Below are positions 56,212 through 64,000 of a stretch of 64,000 bases of DNA, piece by piece. The position numbers and the translations under genes were made by a program. The stretch is from Gordius sp. MW1. Taxonomy: Eukaryota; Nematomorpha; Gordioida; Gordea; Gordiidae. Below the pieces are notes generated by a model. That model was not told the DNA's origin and searched no databases. It saw only the letters and a list, made by a program, of their open reading frames with translations. Location: assembly GCA_964036665.1 (NCBI GenBank), contig OZ038532.1:17325037-17389036 (forward strand), in the 5' to 3' direction. Every line of letters begins with the position of its first letter. Position 1 is the first letter of the stretch.

Positions 56212-57953
56212 ATTATTTAACATTTGCAACCTATAAATAAAGAATTATTTTGATATTGCCAAAAAATTTGCATTTAAGAAGCAGCAAAATATAAAAGAAT
56301 ATTATTTCTCCGTTCTTTGCAATATATTAGCTAGCCGGACAAGGGCAAAACGGGTCTGAACTAGATTTTTAAATTTTTCGTAGTAGTGAACTAGGTTAAA
56401 CAATGGCTCTGGTTTAGATATACATTAATTTTGAAAGGAGATAAAGACCACGCGCGGACTTGAGCCACAAAAACAATAAAATAAGTTAATTAACACTTTT
56501 CCTAAATACAAATAAACTAATAGATATAATTATTCCATTATTGAAAACCAATTGTATTTTTGAATGTTTATAATTTTTAATATTATTGAAAGTTTTTGAC
56601 ACAAAATTAATCGCCTCTTCCACTTTTAGGCAATCCTCCCTACGCCCCAGATGTTTTATCATCGTTTGTGAACCCCCCCCCCCTCGTGAGGCAATCCTGA
56701 CTACGCACTTATAATTAAATGAATTTTGAACGTTGGATCAGAAAATTTCATGTAATTAAATTGTGTGATACAAGCATTACACCACTCAAATGTGATTCAT
56801 TTTTTACAGAATGATGTGAGTTTATTAATTTTTATAGTTGTACTTATAATTTTATTTAAAGCACATTTAAAAGTTGAGATCATGGACGTATATCTAAACC
56901 CATGTACAGGTCGCTCCTATATTACAATAGCTATAGATGTAAAATTTGACAAAAGTATAAATTAGAAACTGGACCAGGCTCGGGTCTATCCAAAATTGGA
57001 AATAAAGATGTAGTGCTTAACTTCAAATAGCGAATTTGATTAATGATTTATAATTTCCGCCTTATATATAAATATTTGTCACTAAATTATGAGAATCATA
57101 ATTGTATGACGCAAGTAGATAGTAGGCTGTTACACATTATTCAAGATCTATATGCTTACAATAGGACCTTTTCTTCTTGATCCTGTATTTGGTGCCACAA
57201 TAGTGGAGTTTGTTTTATTAAGTTTCTACCATCCGAATAAGGGCCATGTCCGAAGAGATTTTCCTATTCACATTAATTTCGTCCCCTTGCCCTTTCCACA
57301 TCACACGAGATCGTCTTCTTCCTCTCTTCCCCATCACCTCAAATTCCACTTTTTTTCGATTCACATAACCCGCACTCCTTATTAAGTTTGATTCATATAA
57401 GCTTAACCGATTCACATTAATCACGGCCGTCATAGGCTAACTATAATTGAGCTTAGTGTACCCTGAGTTCCACCCTATTATTCTCATCTCCGTGGCTTGT
57501 ATAAACTTCTCAGTAACGATTCCAATTTTTTAAATTACCGGTCTTTCTTTACTATTTAGTCATTTTGGCATCCTCCTATCGAACATTATCCCGAAATAAT
57601 TTGCCATTTACAAATTATATTTGAATCCCAATGACTTCCTTTGCCCAATCTTTCTTGCGATGCAATCAAGCCGTGAGTAAACCTATCTTCTATTTACTGC
57701 TTCAATTTGTCATCATTGAGCGAGGAAGTGCCTATGAATTTTTCTCAATGTATATACCGATTTTAAATTATTGACTTTTAGGTCATATTCAGCTAGCTGT
57801 TTAGACTACTTTTCTTCTGCGGTCACTCCTTCCTTTGTCTCATCGGATAGTATATCATATTTAAGTACTGCTGATAAGGTGTCCATTATCAAAATAAATA
57901 AAAAGGAGCTGAGTGCAGATTGTCCTGCAATTTATATCCAAAAGGATTTGGAC

Positions 57954-58645
57954 TAGAGATCTGCATGGGCCGATATATTGAGTTGCAGCGGGGCCTATAC
58001 TCGCACAAATATATTTATTGGGCCCGTATCCAGCCCGCAGATTTAAGCCTGAAATTGCGCCGCACCGGCCCGCTTGAAATTCCAACAGTCTAACATTGTT
58101 TTAAAATTTTTTATTTCTAAAATACAAATGTTTTACAGAAAGTTACTCCGGCACATACGAAATTATAGTTTAATATAGTCGTTTAAAATTTAAAGGCTTT
58201 CTATTTTATTGCACTTCTATAGGAAGAATTGCCTTACTGAAGGTGCCCTCAGTAGTGGTGAGAGCTGGATTTGATAAAAACCTTATGGCTAATTTAAACC
58301 ATAAATTGCATACCAATAATAAATTTGTTATCAATGGTTGAAATTTTTCAACCATAGAAGCACATCTGACTTAAAATGCTCAAATTTTACTTTTAGTTCA
58401 AGATAAAAATTATTAATCATAATTCTCTATTAATTACTGTCTATATTATAATTTTAAATCCTAGACCTATATAATAACAAATAAAATTTTATTTCCCCAA
58501 ATATACTAAGTGCATTCTTTAGTTCTGATAATTTTGAAAGAGAGCATAAGTCCAAACTGTTTTACTTATCTAGGCCAAGCCCAGCTCGCGCATTATACTT
58601 AGCCTTTTTTGGCCCGGCGGGCCGGTGGGCTGCCAGGCCCATGAC
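57954..58645 (+). mobile_element. hAT-like MITE, right end degraded
   Basis: Starts TAGAGATCTGCATGGGCCGA and has GGGCCCGTATCCAGCCC and CGCCGCACCGGCCCGC blocks, an AT-rich middle, and TTTTTGGCCCGGCGGGCCGG then AGGCCCATGA at the right. The expected inverted TGCAGATCTCTA end is missing and no target duplication is visible. Confidence 0.65.
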
Positions 58646-59143
58646 TTCCCGTTGTGTTTCTACCGCAATAAATTGTGGCTTTATGAATATTTTAATGAAG
58701 ACATTTTTTCTTCGACATCTTAAATTGATAATAAAGTGAACCTTATCACGATAAAATAAATTACATAAAAAAATAACCGTTTAGGGTGTATTTTATTAAC
58801 AGATAAAAAATTATTGTTAATGAGAAATTTATATTTTAATAATTTTATGCATTGTCTTATGGAATAATTTTACTAAAATCAATTGTTTATTCAGCCTTAC
58901 ACTTTTACCAAGAGTAATTGATAGACCGCAACACAAAACTATCCATAAGCATTATGACCCGATATCTTAATAACGGAATTATCTTCGTGATGTTTTGTTT
59001 GCCATGGAATGTTTAAACATTTGATTCTAATATTTGACAATAAATAAAGCAATTGCATGATATATAAGTTTTGTAAGAAGAAGCATTAGATAAGGATAAA
59101 TAAAAAAGATACAACACATTAACGAGATAAAAATTTCAAATTT

Positions 59144-62100
59144 TTAAGATGTTGGGGCATGGAGTGCGGCAAAAGGGCTGTTGTTTGGCTCCTTGTGTCT
59201 ACCCTTGGTTTCAACCTGTATGCTTTCTTTGTCCATTTGCTTTCCTAGATACTCCCTACAAAATACAAATAAACATAATTAATGAGTCTATCATTAATTT
59301 TGATAAGAGAAAATTTATTATGAATTAACGTTGACTAACCTTTCCAAAAAAATAAAAGTCTCATGAAACATGAAACACTTGAAGTATTATTATCATAATT
59401 TAATAATTTAAAAAGTGTGGCAAACTTAAAGATACCAGTAAATAAAAAAACAAGATTAAGATGCTAAATTTCTTGAATAAATTCAAAAAAATTTCCTTCC
59501 ATTATACTTTGTTAAGTGTAATCCCCATAAAAAATAAACCGGGCCAAGATATAGCCGGGGTAAAGCAGAGAGTTAAACTGTCCGCATTAAATTCAAGATG
59601 CTATGTATTCAATATATTTATGGTCAAAATTTAAAAAAAATCAGCTTTTTGTCACAACAAAAAATTCCTCCATATCTATTATAATTTAACTTGGCTCAAA
59701 TATATTACAGCATATTCCACACCCCAAATTTATTTAACAAACCCTTCTAAATAATAAATTTATAAGCAACTTTTTCACCCGTTATCCTCCTATCGTCCCC
59801 TACTTCTTAGATATTAATAAAAAAATTTTTTTTAAAAATTAATTTAATTTATATGATACTGCATACAATGCAAAATACACGACAATTTGATTCATACGAA
59901 AAAAAGAAAAATCATCGTTTTAATAAGTTGGAGTTTGATATATAGAAATGCCTTAAAGCACCTCGCGATACATAGTTTAATATATTTTGATTTATCATTG
60001 GTTAGCCAAACTCCGCCTACCCTGAAACCTTTTTCAGCGTGATATCAAGAAAAACGTTGTAAAAAGGGGTTCGACAAAAGCGAGCTAAAAAATGTGAATC
60101 AATAATTTTAAAGACGATAACTTGTTCAATACTCTACTATTTTATTCGAGAACAAATAATATATTTAACTATAATTACCTCAATAGAATAGGAAAGGAAA
60201 ATAAAATATTATTCTTAAACTTTAAAAAAAGTTGATTTTGGTGCAATAGTAAAACAATATGAACAAAACGAATATATATAAATGATTAATAAATAAGCAC
60301 AACTGGGTTTAATTTCAGCATTTGTCTTTTTTGTTTAAAGCTAATATAAAGTTTTGAGAAAACTTTGCTACATTACACAAGTTGTTAAAATATGAAAAAA
60401 AGAAAAAGGGACAACTTTGCCAATTAATAATATAGACATAACAGCTACGCCAATCGAATTTTCGTGAAGATATAGTTACCCTCGGATTAGATGTAGAAGC
60501 ACTGTACGTGTTTAATAAAAAAAGCAACAAAAGCTTTAGCACAACTCAATAATAGCGTTTTGCACGAAGGGAAACCAATGTTTAAAATGCTTTCGCGTTT
60601 TATTATATAAACAAGTAAATTTATTTAATTTGGGACTAGCAAATAATTTTTTGTAGATATATTCTATGATCATCAGGGTAAAAATGTGAGTGAGAGGAAT
60701 TAGAGCAGCACGTTAAATGAACAAGAATATATAGAACTAAATTGTAAAAAAAGTGAAGAGTAAAGCAGTATAGATACATAAGTGACACGAAGAAGAAGAG
60801 TAGAGCCATCTCTTGAACAATCTGACACGCATAATATTTTAATTTCAAAATATATATTGTGGCAATTATAACTAAAAACCTTAAAATTCTCCCCTAGTTT
60901 GTAAACGCTGGCCAACAGAGGATTAAATCATAAAGGGTATATATCCTGAATGAATAAGCTTACCAATTATGGACCATCAACTTTTGCACTGCAACGAGAG
61001 CCTCGTACCTAACAGAAGGATCTTTGTTAGTCAGTAAATTCATGACGAGCTGTTTACCACCCAACTTTTCAACGGCCCTAATAATAAACGGCATGATACA
61101 CTAATTTAGTTTGAAAACTTAGCATCTCTTTGATTGATTTATATGGCAACAAAATTAATAAGGATTTTATTAATGACCAGATAACCAGAAAACTCCGTAA
61201 AAGCACATTTTGATTTACTCTGAGAGTAAAGAAGAGACCTGCATGGGTGACCCGAAAACCGACCCGGACCGACCGTTTGGGTTGGAAATTTTAAAATGCC
61301 TTTGGGTCGGGTTTGGGTTATAAATTTTAAATGCTTTTGGGCCGGGTCGGGTTGAATTTGCATGTCTCTAGACTAGAGTAAAGTAAGCAAATGCTCGTAA
61401 TTCCATAAAAGTTTTCAATAAGGCCCAATTAAGATTGTAGAATAATATCAAAGAATCTTAAAGTAGAAAATAGAAATTGGAAACAATTCGAAGGGTAAGA
61501 TAGAGACATTTAAATTTATGTAAAGATCCTAATATAATTTTCAAAATGGGCAATGTACTTTTTGCCAATGGGCCAATGTCGGACGTATTCTCCTATATCA
61601 TGACAGGCCACGGCAAGGACCACAGGATCTAAGGAAGTACCCAAGATGTGAATCAACATTTTGACTATCTCGTGATTTTTTTCGTTGAATTTTTCCGCGT
61701 TTTGGCTCCAAAAGCGTTCGGATTTATGCACGGGACTCCATTCCAGTTGCCCAGATTTGAGTTCAGAGCAGTATTCATCAAATGAACTAAGTAGAAGTTT
61801 ACATTTAGAAATTATAAGATAACAATTGTGTCTGTCAAAAACGATGTTTTTCAGGCTAGTTTCATACATTTCTTGTGTATAAATAGTATAAAAGATCCAA
61901 TGAAGTGTAAAGCAACTAATAATTAAAACTCATGTAGTGTAAACTTTAACACAATTATCATAAACTAGGTAAAAAAGTTATGGATTTTAAATCACTTATA
62001 ATTTATTTAACATGTATAAATTATGATTTTTTATATGAAGTGAACATGCATGGGCATAGCCAGCATTGGGATTAGAGGGGGACAATAATGATTTAGGGAG

Positions 62101-63617
62101 GGGCAAAATGATAATTTATTGAAATTTTAGTTAAAATTTTAATAAATTTCAAAAAAAATACTTTTAGAGGGGGCAGCTGCCCCTTACTGCCCCCCCCCCT
62201 TGGCTATGCCCATGTGAACATGAGTTAATAAATATAATGCCAACCTTAGGTCTTGAACAATTGAATGAAGTTTTTCCCTTATAAACTCTACATCATCGAG
62301 CATCTCTGGATCTTCTATTTTGTTGCTTTCCAGTAACTGAATTTGTTTGAGTACTTTACATCTTATCATGGATACACTATTAGCTTGTATGACATCTTTA
62401 TTTGTAGGTGACTCAAGTAAATGCTAGGGGAAAAAAGATTTATCAAACAAAAATATTGATTATGAAAGTATCTATAAAACTGTTTTTTAAAGTTTTACCC
62501 TAAATGTTCCTAGAGTTATGCGACTAACTTTTTCTTTTACTGAATCTGCTAAAATATCTGATAGAGCTGGAATGACATGATTACTATAACATTTAGCAAG
62601 TATAAACATTACAAAAATCAGTTCAAAATAGTAAGAAGTAATATATATTACTTACGCACTCAACTTTTCTGCTAATTTTGAGTCAAAACTCATGCACCAT
62701 AAACAAAAGATCAGTTGATATTGAATTTGAAAATTAACTTTTTTGCATAATAAATTCATAATTCTATATGTTTAATAAACCTAAATCTAAATCTTAACTT
62801 ACGCAGGAACACCATCTAAATTTGAAAACACTATGCGATATTCTTCAACCCGCATAAACATTTGCAAACATCTTGCTACTGTTTGCATATATTCATTTGC
62901 TGGATTTTTTAATTGATCTTTGAGCCACGTTAGATAGTAAGTTAAATCAGCTCCTTGCATCAATGTCTTTGACCAACATGCAATTTTAGCTATAATCCTA
63001 CTTGCCTAAAATAACAAAGGTATATTACTACATTGCATTCTAATGACTGTTATCATTAAAAACAGTCAAACCTGATTAGCAATGAAGCCATCTTGTCTGT
63101 TAAGCATATGTAAAAATGGGCCCCACACAGTGGTGTGGCTCTTTGTGGCATAATCATTAAAAATCTCTACCCTTGATTTATCTTCTTGAAGCAAATCATC
63201 AATCAAGGTTAAAATGTATTGTATTGTTTGTTCCTTTGATATATGTTGCATCAAATTGATTAAGAGTTTAGCACACTAAATGTTTGTTGCTAAATTGTCA
63301 AAGATAAAAAACTTTTGCTGGATTGCTTTCCAAAATCTGATTTTTTTGATTTGCATTTGCTTGCTCTAATGTTGTTATAAATTCCATTTCTTCTGAACTA
63401 ATCATTTGACTCCTTAGGGAATATAAAAATTGTTAAAGCTATTTACTTACTGCATATATGATTGCCAATTAATTTTTTGAGATCTAACTTCTGCAGCCCT
63501 TTGCTGCAAAAGGCTTGTTCCAGTTAATACATCTTTTTGAAATTTTAGCTAAATAATCGACAATATACCTCGAGCAAACTCTAAATCGTCAGGCAAAACC
63601 TTAACAGTTTTTAGCAT
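59144..63617 (-). CDS. ATP6V1H: V-type ATPase subunit H
   Basis: Regulatory V1 subunit (yeast Vma13) of the vacuolar proton pump, an armadillo-like helical protein needed for activity and for silencing free V1. Eleven minus-strand exons in phase: 63617-63569, 63532-63451, 63412-63313, 63275-63072, 63005-62803, 62763-62656, 62583-62499, 62423-62245, 61786-61559, 61077-60964 and 59255-59144; 487 residues (human 483). Family blocks: [115 protein letters not shown] and [16 protein letters not shown]. It is a complete, apparently intact gene. Many introns are under 90 bp, but those before exons 9 and 11 are long, 458 and 1,708 bp, and the intron before exon 10 is 481 bp. Two carry MITEs. The tail after EYLGKQ is longer and divergent. 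Confidence 0.95.
59256..60963. other. Last intron of V-ATPase subunit H
   Basis: 1,708 bp of AT-rich sequence joining the codon for Trp of VHNW to the last exon. No repeat, RNA gene or recognisable coding was seen in it. Confidence 0.7.
61232..61370 (+). mobile_element. Short hAT-like MITE
   Basis: 139 bp in the intron between exons 9 and 10 of subunit H. Ends AAGAGACCTGCATGGG and TTTGCATGTCTCTA are inverted; GGGTTGGAAATTTTAAAAT-type repeats fill it. Flanks GAGTAAAG and GACTAGAG match at 6 of 8 positions. It looks like the two ends of the 20268-type MITE without the middle. Confidence 0.75.
62049..62214 (+). mobile_element. MITE of the CATGGGCGTAGCCAG family, intact
   Basis: 166 bp in the intron between exons 8 and 9 of subunit H. 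Ends CATGGGCATAGCCAGCATTG and TTGGCTATGCCCATG. A perfect 8-bp duplication TGAACATG flanks it (62041-62048 and 62215-62222). It is the best-preserved short copy in the window. Confidence 0.9.
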
Positions 63618-64000
63618 TAATAGCCTCAATAAAGGTTAGGGTAAAATCATATGGTAGGTAATATATCACTTCGCGACAAACGGTGATTAAAATTTGCTCA
63701 CATGGCAGTGGGTCAAAAATATTTTTTTCCCACGCAAAATGGAGTTTTAAGCTATGAGTATCAAAATAACTTAATTATTTAAATTGCGTCACAATTTTTA
63801 TTAATATATAGGCCCAGAAATAAAACGCAAAATTTTATTTTATCATATAATTCCTATACAAACTTTAGTAAAGTTTCAAATATTATAGGTACTAATGAGT
63901 ACTAAGCATCTGTTACGCGCAACATAAAACTTAATGTAAGTAGATCTTACTATTTTAAATATTTATTTGAAAAAAGATATGCCCCACCTAAACCGACCCG
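63618..64000. other. Upstream flank of V-ATPase subunit H
   Basis: Presumed promoter region; no specific element recognised. The last bases (AAACCGACCCG) look like the start of another GACCCG-rich hAT-like MITE cut by the window end. Confidence 0.4.

Larger units (their letters stand above)
56138..59143. other. Intergenic tract with element debris
   Basis: Holds the right copy of the 32-bp repeat (56180-56211), a possible MITE scrap with a C run near 56670, and a hAT-like MITE from 57954. No gene could be supported; the frames at 56765 and 57152 have no recognised similarity and uneven composition. Confidence 0.5.

Noticed and set aside
57152-57385. 77-codon frame as a secreted peptide
   Set aside because: Hydrophobic start but Ser/His/Pro-rich remainder with no conserved pattern and an overlapping frame on the other strand; not enough support.

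Overview
The window is AT-rich animal (invertebrate metazoan) DNA. Six protein-coding genes can be read exon by exon or as single reading frames. They use the standard genetic code and GT-AG introns, many of which are only 34-47 bp long. The gene set (Akt with PH, kinase and hydrophobic motif; a GPATCH2-type protein; YIPF5; V-ATPase subunit H; an animal-type GT31 glycosyltransferase) points to a metazoan. The phylum cannot be settled from this window.

Layout: 1.4-2.9 kb, intronless beta-1,3-galactosyltransferase-like gene (+). 6.2-6.9 kb, decayed RTE-type LINE. 7.35-11.45 kb, broken Ty3/gypsy LTR element. 11.8-12.7 kb, compact ZCCHC7/Air-like zinc-knuckle gene (+). 13.5-14.3 kb, unrecognised 265-codon frame (+). 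14.46-19.9 kb, a 5.4-kb element with long terminal inverted repeats around about 38 copies of a 127-bp satellite. 20.3-23 kb, nested short DNA transposons and a decayed retrotransposon end. 24.35-25.35 kb, YIPF5-like gene (-). 25.5-27.9 kb, LINE and hAT remains. 28-31 kb, no gene seen. 31.2-40.5 kb, complete 11-exon Akt (+). 42.8-48.7 kb, GPATCH2-like gene (-) with a Helitron in its large intron. 49.8-56.1 kb, a hAT-like MITE beside an LTR element that contains a second LTR element. 59.1-63.6 kb, complete 11-exon V-ATPase subunit H (-).

The host genes are unrelated housekeeping or signalling genes and do not form an operon: Akt is a PI3K-pathway kinase, subunit H regulates the proton pump, YIPF5 is an ER-Golgi membrane protein, the ZCCHC7-like protein is a likely TRAMP-complex RNA-binding subunit. 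At least three families of short inverted-repeat elements recur through the window, in introns and between genes, several with clear 8-bp target duplications.

The most unusual object is the satellite-bearing inverted-repeat element at 14.46-19.9 kb. Its monomer starts with the innermost bases of its own terminal repeat, the monomers form a roughly 1,020-bp higher-order repeat, and a 53-bp hairpin sits at its right edge. The Helitron at 43.5-46.3 kb, with coding antisense to its termini and domains out of order, is the second most interesting.
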